NCBI GenBank assembly: GCA_963748295.1
Contig: CAVVIH010000001.1
Span: 434,001 to 498,000, forward strand
Direction of reading: 5' to 3'
DNA length: 64,000 nucleotides
DNA from: CAVVIH01 sp963748295
GTDB lineage: Bacteria > Acidobacteriota > Vicinamibacteria > Vicinamibacterales > 2-12-FULL-66-21
Part shown: piece after piece, positions 7,921 through 17,800 of the stretch
How the letters are laid out: each line of letters opens with the position of its first letter
Position numbering within the stretch: the first letter of the stretch is position 1
Translations under genes and position numbers: made by a program
The notes under the pieces: generated by a model
What the model was told of the DNA's origin: nothing
Seen by the model: the letters and a program-made list of their open reading frames with translations, nothing else
Databases searched by the model: none

Positions 7921-9247
7921 TTGTTCTGTTGTTCCTGCGCCAACTCAAGGCAAGCGACAGCCCCCACACCGCCCCAGCTGCCGCGACGAACAGCATCGTC
8001 CACCAGAGAAACGCCGCCCAGAAGCCGGCGTCGAGCGCGGGACGGTCGTACTGGCCGAGCGCGCTGCCGCGTTCCACCATCCAGTGCCACCCGGTGTGCG
8101 CGACCAGCGCGGACAGCACGATCGTGCCGATCCGTTCGGGGACGGCGAACTTGAAGAGCGCGTAGAGCAGCGGCAGCATCACCGCGAGCACCAGCAGCTG
8201 CCCGAGCTCGACGCCCACGTTGAAGGCGAGCAGTGACGTGAGGACGTGGGAGCCGGCGAACTGCAGCCGGTCCCGCAGCGCGAACGAGAAGCCGAAGCCG
8301 TGAATCAGGCCGAACGCGAACGTGATCAGCCATCGCCGCTCGACCGCGGCCGGCGCCACGATGTTCTCGAGCGCCATATAGACGATCGACATGGCGATCA
8401 GAGTTTCGACGAGTGCGGGGAACCAGAGCGCGCCGGGCGAGAGCTGGTAGGCGGCGGCAATCAGCGTCACCGAATGCGCGACGGTGAAGGCCGTCACGGC
8501 GAGCACCAGCGGCCGGACACGCCGTAAAGGAATCACCAGGCAGAACAGGAACAGCAGATGATCAACGCCGTCGAGGATGTGCGTGAACCCGAGCTGGACG
8601 AACCGCACGGCGGCTTGGTGCCACCGCGGGTCGAGCCGCACGACCCCTTCATCGCCCGAGAGCTCGAAGGCGCGTGACGGGGCGTCGGCCGGCAGGAACG
8701 TCAGCGCGGTCACGACGCGCAGGCCGAGACGCTCGAGGCCCATGCGGATCGAGAAGTCCGAGCGGTCCGATTGAATCGGGTATTCGAGCACCGCGTCGAG
8801 CATGCCTTGATCCCAGATGAGCCGGGTTTCGGCCGTCAGCGGCGGTGCGGACATCTGCGCGAGCGCGCCATCGTAGCTGAGGAACGATCGGTCGGAGGGC
8901 AGCGACACACGGACGGCCGCCAGGCGTGGATCGCCCGTGCGCCGATCGTTCTCGTAGACTTCGACGCTGCCCGCGATCCACGTGCCGGCGGCCGCGCGCA
9001 GCGCGGGATCGGCCCGGGCGATGTCCAGGAACCCATCCGCAGTCCTCGGGAAGCCGATGTCGCGCATCGCGTGCATCGGCGCGCGCACGATCAGCGTCAG
9101 CCGGTGCCCCTGCGGCCGCACGAACGCCTGCACCATGACGTCCAGCGGAATGTCGTGGGCCGCCGGCCGCCCGGTGAAGAGCAGCAGCACCGCCGCGATT
9201 GACACGCCGATCCATCGACGGCGCGTCGCGGGCCTGGGCCTGTCCAT
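7889..9247 (-). CDS. HupE/UreJ-family membrane protein with large exported N-terminal domain
   Basis: This 452-residue protein starts at ATG 9247 (MDRPRPATRRRWIGVSIAAV) with an N-terminal signal or anchor. An extracytoplasmic domain of about 200 residues follows. The C-terminal half is polytopic with the HupE/UreJ_2 signature GFTHILDGVDHLLFLFCLV, then AHSVTLIAAA and FGLIHGFGFSFALRD, whose histidines are conserved and may bind metal. Members of this family are associated with nickel or other metal handling, but substrates are mostly unproven. The frame is open to 9991 upstream, but that part is the antisense of the NHL gene. The last residues (about NPNSQFPTPK) are encoded inside the GGGAGTTGG repeat, so the native C-terminus has probably been replaced. 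The gene is divergent from the NHL gene at 9296, with 48 bp between the starts. Confidence 0.85.
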   Translation of the reverse strand: MDRPRPATRRRWIGVSIAAVLLLFTGRPAAHDIPLDVMVQAFVRPQGHRLTLIVRAPMHAMRDIGFPRTADGFLDIARADPALRAAAGTWIAGSVEVYENDRRTGDPRLAAVRVSLPSDRSFLSYDGALAQMSAPPLTAETRLIWDQGMLDAVLEYPIQSDRSDFSIRMGLERLGLRVVTALTFLPADAPSRAFELSGDEGVVRLDPRWHQAAVRFVQLGFTHILDGVDHLLFLFCLVIPLRRVRPLVLAVTAFTVAHSVTLIAAAYQLSPGALWFPALVETLIAMSIVYMALENIVAPAAVERRWLITFAFGLIHGFGFSFALRDRLQFAGSHVLTSLLAFNVGVELGQLLVLAVMLPLLYALFKFAVPERIGTIVLSALVAHTGWHWMVERGSALGQYDRPALDAGFWAAFLWWTMLFVAAAGAVWGLSLALSWRRNNRTNPNSQFPTPK

Positions 9248-9295
9248 TCCGCGCAGTGTATACTGCCCGCCGCGTAAGCAGGCAACGGAGGTGGC

Positions 9296-10507
9296 ATGCC
9301 AGCATCCCGGAACGTCGTGATTGGCGCATCCTTTGTGACGGTCCTCATCGGCCTCGGTATCACCCAGGCCGTCGTCGAACGCAGCGCCGAGGCGCAGGAT
9401 GGAAAAACTGTCCAGGCGCCGAGGTTCGAGGTCGATCCGTTCTGGCCCAAGCCGCTGCCGAACAACTGGCTGCTCGGCTCGACGATTGGCGTCGGCGTGG
9501 ATGCGCAGGATCATGTCTGGATCGTTCACCGCGGCGGGGCGACGCTGAATGCGCGCACCGAAATGGGCGCCGCCACGGATCCGAAGACGGCGGAGGAATG
9601 CTGCGTGCCGGCGCCGCCGGTGCTGGAATTCGATGCCGCCGGCAATCTCGTCGGCCATTGGGGCGGGCCGGGCGAGGGCTACGAGTGGCCGAAGTCGAAC
9701 CACGGCATCACCATCGATCACAAGGGCAATGTCTGGATCGGCGGCAACGAGCGCGGCGAGGATACCAAGACGTTCGCGGACGGTCAGGTGCTGAAGTTCA
9801 CGCGCGCCGGCAAGCTCCTGATGCAGATCGGCCACGCGAGCAAGAGCGGCGGCAGCAACGATACGGAAAACTTCGGCGGGCCGGCGAAAATCTTCGTCGA
9901 TCCGCGCTCGAACGAGGTGTTCATCGCCGACGGCTACGGCAACCGGCGCGTCATCGTGATCGATGCCGACACCGGCAAGTACAAGCGTCACTGGGGCGCC
10001 TACGGCGCGAAGCCGGACGACACGAACATCGGCCGCTACGATCCGTCAGCGCCGCCGGCGAAACAGTTCAGGACGCCGGTGCACTGCGCCGAGCTGTCGA
10101 ACGACGGCCTGCTCTACGTCTGCGACCGGCCCAACGACCGCATCCAGATCTTCAAGCCGGACGGCACGTTCGTGAAGGAAGTGATCATCGCGCCGAAGAC
10201 GCTTGGCGACGGATCGGTGTGGGACATCGCGTTCTCGAAGGATCCGCAGCAGCGCTACATGTACGTCGCCGACGGCAAGAACGAGAAGGTCTACATCTTC
10301 CAGCGCGACACGATGCAGCTGCTCACCAGCTTCGGCGCCGGCGGGCGGCAGCCGGGGCAGTTCTTCGCGGTGCACAGCATCGCGACCGACTCGAAGGGGA
10401 ACATCTACACGACGGAGACCTACGAAGGAAAGCGGCTGCAGAAGTTCGTCTTCAAAGGCGTGGGAGCGGTCCCCGTCAACCAGGGACCGCCGTGGCCGAC
10501 AAAGTAA
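9296..10507 (+). CDS. Exported NHL-repeat beta-propeller protein
   Basis: This is a 403-residue secreted or periplasmic protein with an N-terminal hydrophobic segment (VVIGASFVTVLIGLGITQAV). NHL-type repeats follow, including GVGVDAQDHVWIVHRGG, HGITIDHKGNVWIGGNE, EVFIADGYGNRRVIVID and HSIATDSKGNIYTTETYEGKR. Six-bladed NHL propellers act as scaffolds or bind ligands; some relatives are peptidylglycine-lyase-like, but no catalytic set is identified here. A GGAGG box lies 6 bases before the ATG. A TATACT hexamer at 9259-9264 could be the -10 element, though no good -35 is seen. Its stop directly abuts the stop of a convergent NHL gene at 10508. Confidence 0.87.
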   Translation: MPASRNVVIGASFVTVLIGLGITQAVVERSAEAQDGKTVQAPRFEVDPFWPKPLPNNWLLGSTIGVGVDAQDHVWIVHRGGATLNARTEMGAATDPKTAEECCVPAPPVLEFDAAGNLVGHWGGPGEGYEWPKSNHGITIDHKGNVWIGGNERGEDTKTFADGQVLKFTRAGKLLMQIGHASKSGGSNDTENFGGPAKIFVDPRSNEVFIADGYGNRRVIVIDADTGKYKRHWGAYGAKPDDTNIGRYDPSAPPAKQFRTPVHCAELSNDGLLYVCDRPNDRIQIFKPDGTFVKEVIIAPKTLGDGSVWDIAFSKDPQQRYMYVADGKNEKVYIFQRDTMQLLTSFGAGGRQPGQFFAVHSIATDSKGNIYTTETYEGKRLQKFVFKGVGAVPVNQGPPWPTK

Positions 10508-11509
10508 TCACTGCGCGCGCACGTACTTCCGCAACATCTTGGGGCCGACCTCGGCCCCATAGATGTTGCCCTTGAAGTCGGCCGCCACGCCTTCCGCGCC
10601 GCTCGTGGCCGACTTGTCGGGATCCGGCTCAGGATCCGGGATGAACGCGGTGACCTTGCCGTCTTTCGCGCTGCCGACGTAGATGCCGCGCTTCCAGCCC
10701 GGATTCCGCTTGGTGTTCGACTCGGAGTCCGCGACGTAGATCACGTCGTTCCGATCGATGTAGATCCCGCTGGGGCGGCTGAACTGCTTCCATTCCTCGA
10801 TGAACTTGCCGTCCTGATCGAAGATCTGGATACGGTTGTTGGCGCGGTCGCCGACGAACAGGCGTCCTTTCGAGTCGAGCGCGATCGCGTGCGGCACGTT
10901 GAACTCGCCCGGTTTGGACCCCTGCGTTCCCCATGCCTTGATGAACTTGCCGTCCTTCGAGAACTTCACGATCCGGGCGTTGGTGTTGTTGTCGTGGCCG
11001 TCGGCGACGAAGATGTCGCCGTTTCTGGCGACGACGACGTCGGAGGGTTGGTTGAAGGTGTCGGGATCGTTACCGGCAACGCCTGCCTTCCCCAGGGTCA
11101 GCAGCAGCTTGCCGTCCGGGCTGAATTTGAAGACCTGGTGCCCCTTGCCGTCCTGACCGCGTGCGTCGGTGATCCAGACGTTTCCCTGGTGGTCGACGTG
11201 GAAGCCATGCGGAAAGATGAAGAGCCCGGCGCCGAAGCTCTTGAGCAGTTTGCCCGAGGGGTCGAACTGCATGATCGGCTCTTCGGTGCGGCCCGCGCAG
11301 CTGTTCAGCGTGCAGCGGTCAGCGACCCAGATGTTGCCCTTTGGATCGATGTCGACCGCACTGGTCGATCCCCAGATGCGTCCCGCGGGCAGCTGCGCCC
11401 AGTTGTCGACGGGCTTGTAGAGATTGTCCGGCGGCTGTTGTGCCGATCCCGACACACTTGCAAGAGCGAGGCAGGCCATCGCGATCGCCAGACGGCGCAC
11501 ATGAGACAT
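10508..11509 (-). CDS. Exported NHL-repeat beta-propeller protein (second)
   Basis: The gene encodes 333 residues from ATG 11509 (MSHVRRLAIAMACLALASVSGSAQQ, a signal peptide), with GGAGG 8 bases upstream; the ORF is open to 11575 but without signal-like sequence. Repeats include SAVDIDPKGNIWVADRC, HGFHVDHQGNVWITDARGQ, DVVVARNGDIFVADGHDNN and HAIALDSKGRLFVGDRANN. It resembles the convergent gene at 9296 in plan, with both stops touching at 10507/10508 and no room for a separate terminator. Binding partner and function are unknown. Confidence 0.87.
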   Translation of the reverse strand: MSHVRRLAIAMACLALASVSGSAQQPPDNLYKPVDNWAQLPAGRIWGSTSAVDIDPKGNIWVADRCTLNSCAGRTEEPIMQFDPSGKLLKSFGAGLFIFPHGFHVDHQGNVWITDARGQDGKGHQVFKFSPDGKLLLTLGKAGVAGNDPDTFNQPSDVVVARNGDIFVADGHDNNTNARIVKFSKDGKFIKAWGTQGSKPGEFNVPHAIALDSKGRLFVGDRANNRIQIFDQDGKFIEEWKQFSRPSGIYIDRNDVIYVADSESNTKRNPGWKRGIYVGSAKDGKVTAFIPDPEPDPDKSATSGAEGVAADFKGNIYGAEVGPKMLRKYVRAQ

Positions 11510-11589
11510 CAGCAGGTCCTCCATCGGCGGTGGAATGTACCACGAGTTTGGGGGCTCGTCACGGTCGCGCTGCAACGTACCGACGGTAT

Positions 11590-11870
11590 TTCACGATGAC
11601 CACGACGAGCACGACGAGCACGACGAAACGAAGAGCACGAAGAAAGAAGCAATAAGAACAAGACAACGGGCCTGTGGCCCGCCGGCCTCCGGCCGGCCGG
11701 ACGAACGAGGTTAGCGCAGCGCGGCGCCACAGGCCACGCTGTCACGCCGAACGACACGCACCTCCGTGCGTCCTCCGTGACTCCGCGCCTCCGCTGTGTG
11801 AACTACTCCGTGATCTCCGTAACCTCCGCTCCCTCTAACTTCGTGCACTTCGATCACGATGAAGTAGGAT
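11590..11870. repeat. Composite intergenic palindromic element, copy A
   Basis: The 369-bp gap between two genes is almost filled by this element. The left flank has CACGACGAG/CACGAAG units. The core begins GGCCTGTGGC (11669-11678) and ends GCCACAGGCC (11726-11735). The right flank has CTCCGTG/TCCGTAACCTCCG units and ends near CTTCGTGCACTTCG. The left flank is roughly complementary to the right, so the whole is an imperfect inverted repeat. A second copy, with the core inverted, is at 23915-24242. No ORF in it looks real. Confidence 0.75.
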
Positions 11871-11878
11871 GACGATCG

Positions 11879-13702
11879 GTGCCGGAAGGGGTTTACAGCA
11901 ACGATCTCCTGCGACGGCGGCGTCGCACCGACTGGTTCGTCATCGCCGCGATCATCGTCACGCTCTACGGCGGGCTGCTGAGATTCGAGGCGCTGTCGGG
12001 GATGTATGGGCACGACCGCCAGCCGCGCTGGGCGGAGACGCTGGAGGAGCATCTCGTCCCAGTTGCGCGGGCGCTGCACCCGGAGACGATCGTGTGGCAC
12101 ACCATCCCGGTGCCATACGTGGGCGGCGATCCGATCAACTACATCCGCTACGCCCGCGAGATGCGGCATTTCTATCAGGCGCACGTGCGCGAGCCGGTCT
12201 TCCTCGCGATCACCCGCGGCTTCCTGTGGCTGACCGGCGGGCGCGACATCGCGGTCAGCTACGCGTCGCTGCTCGGCGGCACGCTGGCCATCTTCGGGAC
12301 GTTTCTGCTCGGCGCAACTGCCTGCTCACGGTTGGTCGGCCTTGCCGCGGCGTTCGCGCTTGCCATCGAGCTGCAGGCGATCACCTGGAGCGTTGACGGG
12401 TGGCGCGACGACACGTTCATGCTGTTCGTGACGCTGTCGGCGTGCTCGTTCCTGCACCTCCAGCGCGAGCGGTCGACTCGGACAGGGGTCATCACCGGCA
12501 TCGCCACCGCCGCGGCGAGCCTTACCCGCATCTCCGCGCTCTCGTTCGTCGTCCCTGCATGGATCTGGATTGCGTGCACGGCGCCGGCCGGAGCCCGCCG
12601 CGCGGCATGGAAATCGGTCGCCATCTCCGCGGTCGTGTGGAGCGTGCTCGCCGGCCCGTATCTGTTCAACTGCTGGTGGACCTTCGGGGATCCGCTGTAC
12701 GCGCTCAACTACCACGCGCGCTACTACCGCTACGCGGAGGGCCTGCCACTCGACGAGTCCGTGGGGGCGCTCGAGTATGCCGGGTCGAAGCTGATGACGC
12801 GGCCGATATCAACGCTGGATACGGCGGCGCAAGGGCTCGTCACGGTCCCGTTCTTCAACAAGTGGAAGGGGTGGGCGGAGTGGAGCGGCGCGATCGGTCC
12901 GGTGATGACGATCTTTGGCGCGCTGGGCGCGATTGCTGCGCTGTGGTCGCCGCATGGACGGCTGCTCGTCCTGATCCTCTTCACGTCGCTCGTACCGTAT
13001 GCGCTGACCTGGTCGGTCGGCGGCGGCGGCGAGTGGCGCTTCACGCAGCACGTGTATCCGATCTATCTCGTGTTCGCGTGCACGGCGATTGCCGGGACGG
13101 TAAGCGTTCTGCGCGAGGTGCTGCAGCGGCGGCGCGCGGTTCACGTCACGCGCCAGCAGGCCACACGCGCGGCCGCGCTCGCGGCGGCTGCTCTCCTCGC
13201 GTGGGCGGCATTCATGTTCTCGCCGCTCCTGGTCGCACGAGAGGCATTGGCCGCGGGGGATCCGATCAGCATCACCGCCGGCGAGCGCGATGCGTGGTTC
13301 TTCGGCGACGCTTGGTCGGATCCGATCGATTACGGGAACGTCGCGGTCCGCGTCGCCGAGGCCGAGGTTGCCAGCATCCGCCTGCCGCTGGCCGATTCCG
13401 CCTACGTGATGACGCTGCGCATGGATCCCCCGCTGACCGCCGACATCGGCCGCCAGCCGAGGCTGACCGTCTTCCTCAACCGGCGCCAGCTTGGAGAAAT
13501 CGATCTCGTGCGCGACCCCGCGCGCATGGGCAGCTACCGCCTGCAAGTGCCGAAAGACGCGGTGAAGCCGCTCAGCCGCCTCGAAATCATGGCGTCGCGC
13601 CTGGTGCCGGCCGCCGAGGCCGGCGTGCCGTTCATATCGCTTGCGCCAGACACGCCGGTCGCGTTTCGGTTGTGGTATGTGAGGCTGGAGCCGGTGAAGT
13701 GA
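11879..13702 (+). CDS. Polytopic membrane protein, glycosyltransferase 39/ArnT-like
   Basis: This 607-residue protein starts at a GTG at 11879. It has about 10-11 hydrophobic helices in residues 20-440 (for example WFVIAAIIVTLYGGLLRF and AISAVVWSVLAGPYLFNCWW) and a soluble C-terminal domain (about 450-607) rich in beta-strand-like sequence. The plan, with an acidic loop after the first helix and a long extracytoplasmic tail, matches GT-C fold transferases that use polyprenyl-phosphate sugars, but I see no decisive active-site motif. It stands alone between two repeat elements. The product is called by architecture only. Confidence 0.65.
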   Translation: MPEGVYSNDLLRRRRRTDWFVIAAIIVTLYGGLLRFEALSGMYGHDRQPRWAETLEEHLVPVARALHPETIVWHTIPVPYVGGDPINYIRYAREMRHFYQAHVREPVFLAITRGFLWLTGGRDIAVSYASLLGGTLAIFGTFLLGATACSRLVGLAAAFALAIELQAITWSVDGWRDDTFMLFVTLSACSFLHLQRERSTRTGVITGIATAAASLTRISALSFVVPAWIWIACTAPAGARRAAWKSVAISAVVWSVLAGPYLFNCWWTFGDPLYALNYHARYYRYAEGLPLDESVGALEYAGSKLMTRPISTLDTAAQGLVTVPFFNKWKGWAEWSGAIGPVMTIFGALGAIAALWSPHGRLLVLILFTSLVPYALTWSVGGGGEWRFTQHVYPIYLVFACTAIAGTVSVLREVLQRRRAVHVTRQQATRAAALAAAALLAWAAFMFSPLLVAREALAAGDPISITAGERDAWFFGDAWSDPIDYGNVAVRVAEAEVASIRLPLADSAYVMTLRMDPPLTADIGRQPRLTVFLNRRQLGEIDLVRDPARMGSYRLQVPKDAVKPLSRLEIMASRLVPAAEAGVPFISLAPDTPVAFRLWYVRLEPVK

Positions 13703-13704
13703 TC

Positions 13705-13792
13705 GGGGGCCAGGGACCGGGGGCCAGGGTCCGGAAGTTCGAAGAGAGCAGCGGTCTTTTTCTGGCCCCTGGCCCCTGGTCCCCGGCCCCTG
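13705..13792. repeat. Intergenic hairpin repeat, GGGGCCAGGG family
   Basis: The left arm is GGGGGCCAGGGACCGG repeated with variation (13705-13735). The right arm is CTGGCCCCTGGCCCCTGG followed by TCCCCGGCCCCTG (13761-13792). The loop holds a CTTTTT run directly before the right arm. It lies between convergent stops (13702 and 13794) and could work as a bidirectional terminator. Confidence 0.78.
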
Positions 13793-13793
13793 T

Positions 13794-14807
13794 TCATTCC
13801 GGCGTGGTCGCCTCGATTCGCTTCGGATCTATGCGCCAGACATTGCCCTGACGAAGATTCGAGAGCCATACCGATCCGTAACCCACCCGGATCGCATCGC
13901 CTCCCTCGCCGAAGAACTGCTGCGCGACCTTGTTCGTCGACGGATCGATGCGCGTGACCGGGTACTCGAATGACGTCACCCATACCGATCCCTCGCCGAC
14001 GGCGATCTCGCCGCCGGGGCCCGGGATGCCGGCTTCGATCGTCGCCACCACCTTGTTCGTCTTGACGTCCACGCGCGAGATGCTGCCGTCCTCCTGGTTC
14101 ACGGTCCAGACGGATCCCTCGCCGACGGCGAGAAACCGGGGACGGCCGCCGACCTTGATCGTTTCCTCGACCAGGTTGGTGTTGGCGTTGACGCGCGTCA
14201 GGACGCTCTTTTCCGTGCTGGTGACCCACACGGTGCTATCGGCGAAGGCGACCGTGTACGACCCGGGCGCGACGTAGATTTCGGCGACCACCTTGTTCGT
14301 ATCCGGATCGATCCGCGCGAGGGTGCCCTTGTCGTCGGTCATGATCCAGACGCTGCCCGCGCCCGTCGCAAGGCCGCCCTCGCTGTTGCCGATCGTGACC
14401 GGGAGCGTCGCCACGACCTTGCCCGTCTTGACGTCGATCCTCGAGACGTTCTTGTCGCCACAGTTCGGCACCCAGATGGCGCCGAACCCCGCGGCAATGC
14501 CGGAGCAGGGGGACTTGCCGACGGCAATCGTGTCCACGATCTTGTTCGCCTTCGGATCGATGCGCGCCACGCTGTTGCGAGGGCTGTTCGACACCCACAC
14601 GTGCTCGTCGATGACGATCCAGTCGGGCACGCCCGGAATCTCGAAGACGTTATCCGGCTTGAGCTTCGTCATCGGGATGCGAAGGTGCGCCTCTTTGACG
14701 CCGGGCCGCTTCGGCGGGCGCGGCTTGTCCTGAGGCGTCCCGGCGCCCGCGGTGAACACGAACAGCGCGACCACCCCGAGAGGCGAAAGTTTGGCGAGGG
14801 TTTTCAT
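13794..14807 (-). CDS. Exported YVTN/Vgb-like beta-propeller protein
   Basis: The gene encodes 337 residues from ATG 14807 (MKTLAKLSPLGVVALFVFTAGAG, a signal peptide). Seven or so blades carry the pattern GSVWV...RIDPxTNKVVA, for example GAIWVPNCGDKNVSRIDVKT, GSVWIMTDDKGTLARIDPDT and GSVWVTSFEYPVTRIDPST. This resembles virginiamycin-B-lyase-type and YVTN propellers. Neither enzymatic activity nor a ligand can be assigned. It is divergent from the DUF1549 gene at 14835, with 27 bp between the starts, so any promoters overlap. It is the third exported propeller within 6 kb. Confidence 0.83.
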   Translation of the reverse strand: MKTLAKLSPLGVVALFVFTAGAGTPQDKPRPPKRPGVKEAHLRIPMTKLKPDNVFEIPGVPDWIVIDEHVWVSNSPRNSVARIDPKANKIVDTIAVGKSPCSGIAAGFGAIWVPNCGDKNVSRIDVKTGKVVATLPVTIGNSEGGLATGAGSVWIMTDDKGTLARIDPDTNKVVAEIYVAPGSYTVAFADSTVWVTSTEKSVLTRVNANTNLVEETIKVGGRPRFLAVGEGSVWTVNQEDGSISRVDVKTNKVVATIEAGIPGPGGEIAVGEGSVWVTSFEYPVTRIDPSTNKVAQQFFGEGGDAIRVGYGSVWLSNLRQGNVWRIDPKRIEATTPE

Positions 14808-14834
14808 AGGGAGGTGCGATAATAACCCACTCCG

Positions 14835-17800
14835 ATGCCTGCCAGGATTTCCCCTCGTACTGCGTTGATCCTCGCCTCCGCGGCGTTTTCGGGGGCGACG
14901 CTGTGGGCGGCGCAGGCGGCTCCAGCGACGCCGATGCAGCCGTCGGCGCTGGCGATCGAGTTCTTCGAAGCACAGATCCGCCCGCTCCTCGTCGAGTCCT
15001 GTTTCGACTGCCATACGGACGACGAAAAGGGAGGGCTGCGTCTCGATTCGCGGGAGCGCATGCTCAAGGGAGGCGAGTCGGGACCGGCCATCGTCCCCGG
15101 CGATCCCGATGCGAGCCTGCTGATGCGCGCGGTGCGGCACACGACGGGTGTAGAGAAGATGCCGCGGAAAGCGGACAAGCTGACCGAGGTGCAGATCGCC
15201 GCGCTGGCGACGTGGATCAAGGATGGCGCGGCCTGGCCCATCGCGACGTCGGCGAGCAGCACGGCGGCGCCGGCCGCGGCGAAACCCGACAAGGTGATCA
15301 CCGCGGAGCAGCGAGCGTTCTGGTCGTTTCGCCCGTTGCAGAAGCCGGCGATCCCCGAGGTCGGGCGGCGCGACTGGCCGAGGACCGACATCGACCGTTT
15401 CATCCTCGCGCGCCTCGAGCGCGAAGGGCTTGCGCCGGTGGAACCGGCCCCCAAGCGGGCGCTGATTCGGCGTGCGACGCTGGATCTGACGGGCGTGCCG
15501 CCGACGATCGAGGAGATTGACGCGTTCGCGGCAGACGACTCGCCGGACGCCTTCGCGAAGGTCATCGACCGGCTGCTCGCGTCGCCGCGTTACGGCGAGA
15601 CCTGGGGACGCGCGTGGCTCGACGTCGCGCGCTACGGCGAGGACGATCCGCGCAGCCTCGATCCGCAGGGCCGCGGCTACAACCCGTATCCGAACGCCTA
15701 CCTGTATCGCGACTGGGTCATCAAGGCGTTCAACGACGACCTGCCGTATGCCGACTTCGTGGTCGCGCAGATTGCCGGCGACCTCATGGACGACGCGGTG
15801 CGGCCGCGTATGCTGCCCGCGCTGGGCCTGCTCGGGCTCGGTCCGTGGTACTACGACAACGGCTCAGTCGAGGTCACGCGGGCCGACGAGCGGCACGATC
15901 GGGTCGACGTGGTCTCGCGCGGGTTCCTCGGCCTCACCGTCGCCTGCGCGCGCTGCCACGACCACAAGTACGATCCGATTACCGCCAGGGACTACTACGC
16001 GCTGGCCGGCGTGTTTCTCAATTCGACCTATTACGAGTACCCGCTCGCGCCGAAAGCGGTCGTCAACGAATACAAGGCGACCGAAAAGAAGATCGAGCAG
16101 AAGGAGAAGCTCCTCGGCGAGTTCCTCCAGACCGAGAGCCGCCAGCTCGCGGAAACGCACGCGCTGAGCGCGGCGAAATACATGCAGGCGGCGTGGAAGG
16201 TCACCGGCGAGCCGAAGAAGGACAAGGCGCGCGTGGTGGACGAAGAGAAGCTCGATTTCGAGCTGTTCGACCGATGGCTCCGCTTCCTGGCGAAGCCGCC
16301 GAAGTTCTACCCCTACCTGAAAGACTGGCAGGCGATGATCGCGAAAGGCGGCAGCGCCGACGAAGCGAAGAAGCTGGCCCAGACGTTTCAGGCGCTGCTC
16401 CTCGAGATCATGTTCGAGAAGAAGGAGATCGACGAGGAGAACGAGATCATCGCGGCGAAGGCGCTGCCCGGCACCAAGAAGAAGAAGCCGTCGAACCTGC
16501 CCAACGAGTTCGTGACGAACGACGATTTCTGTCCGGGGTGCGGGCTTGAGCTGAAGGGATTGCCTCCCGAGCGGATGATGCTCTGGACCGACGCGTTCAG
16601 GCGCGATCTCGAGGACGGCTTCGATCCGGCGTACACCGAGTACATCAAGCCGGGACTGCTCATGTTCCGCGGCTGGGGACTCGAGCGGCAGCTCTCGGGC
16701 GACCGCCGCAAGCACGTCGAGGATCTGCGCAACGACATCAAGGAAATGAAGAAGGCGCAGGCGCCGAAGTTCGCTTACGTGCACGGCGTCCGCGACGAGG
16801 AGAAGCCGGCGAACCTCAAGCTGGCGATCCGCGGCAATCCGATGAAGCTCGGCGACGAGGTGCCGCGCCGGTTTCTCACCGTGCTCAGCGAAGCCGAGCC
16901 GCCCCGGTTCGGCGCCGGCAGCGGACGCCTCGAGCTCGCGCGGACGATTGCCGCGCATCCGCTCACCGCCCGCGTCATCGTCAACCGCATCTGGAAGGGC
17001 CACTTCGGCACCGGAATCGTCAACACCCCGAGCAACTTCGGCGAGAACGGCGAACGGCCGACGCATCCCGAGCTGCTCGAGTATCTCGCGCAGTCCTTCG
17101 TCGCCAACGGCACGTCGATCAAGAAACTGCATCGCGAGATCATGCTGAGCGCCGTGTACCAGCTCGGCTCCGAGCACGTCGCGGTCAACGCCGACAAGGA
17201 TTCCGGCAACCGTCTCTACTGGCGCGCGAACCGGCAGCGGCTCACCGCCGAACAGCTTCGTGACTCGATCCTGTTCGTGTCCGGCGCGCTCGAAGAAAAG
17301 ATGGGCGGGCCGTCGAGCGAGCTGACCCCGGCGTTCAATCGCCGGACGATCTACGGCAAGGTCAGCCGTTATCGCATGGATCAATATCTTCAGTTGTTCG
17401 ATTTCCCGGCGCCGACGATCTCCGCCGAACAGCGCTTCGCGACGAACGTGCCGCTCCAGCGGCTGTTCTTCATGAACAGCGACTTCATGCAGCAGCAGGG
17501 GGAGCTGCTGGCGCGACGGGTCGGCGACGAGCCTGACGCGCGTGCGCGCATCCGCAAGGCGTACCGGCTGATCTTCGGCCGCGATCCGCTCGAGACGGAA
17601 ATCGCCGCGGGCGTTGCCTACCTGACGCAGGAGCCGATGCGCACCTACGAGGAGCGCAAGGCCGAGAGCGCGAAGGCCGAGAGCACGAAAAAAGACGCGA
17701 ACGCAGAAAAGAAGCCGCCGTCGAACCTGTCGGACGGCGAAGGTCCGCCGCCGATGACTGCCGACGGCATGATGGCGGGCGTGGTGCCCGGCGCAGGCCC

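Noticed and set aside
7889..9991. 700-residue reading of the HupE-like ORF
   Set aside because: The first 248 residues are antisense of the NHL gene; signal-like ATG 9247 is the credible start.
11590..11878. Small ORFs in the repeat element as genes
   Set aside because: They translate short DNA units (Thr/Ser/Arg-rich), lack ribosome-binding sites and are not shared between the two copies.
15864..17384. 506-residue minus-strand ORF
   Set aside because: Antisense shadow of the DUF1549/DUF1553 gene, rich in Arg and Leu without any recognisable domain.
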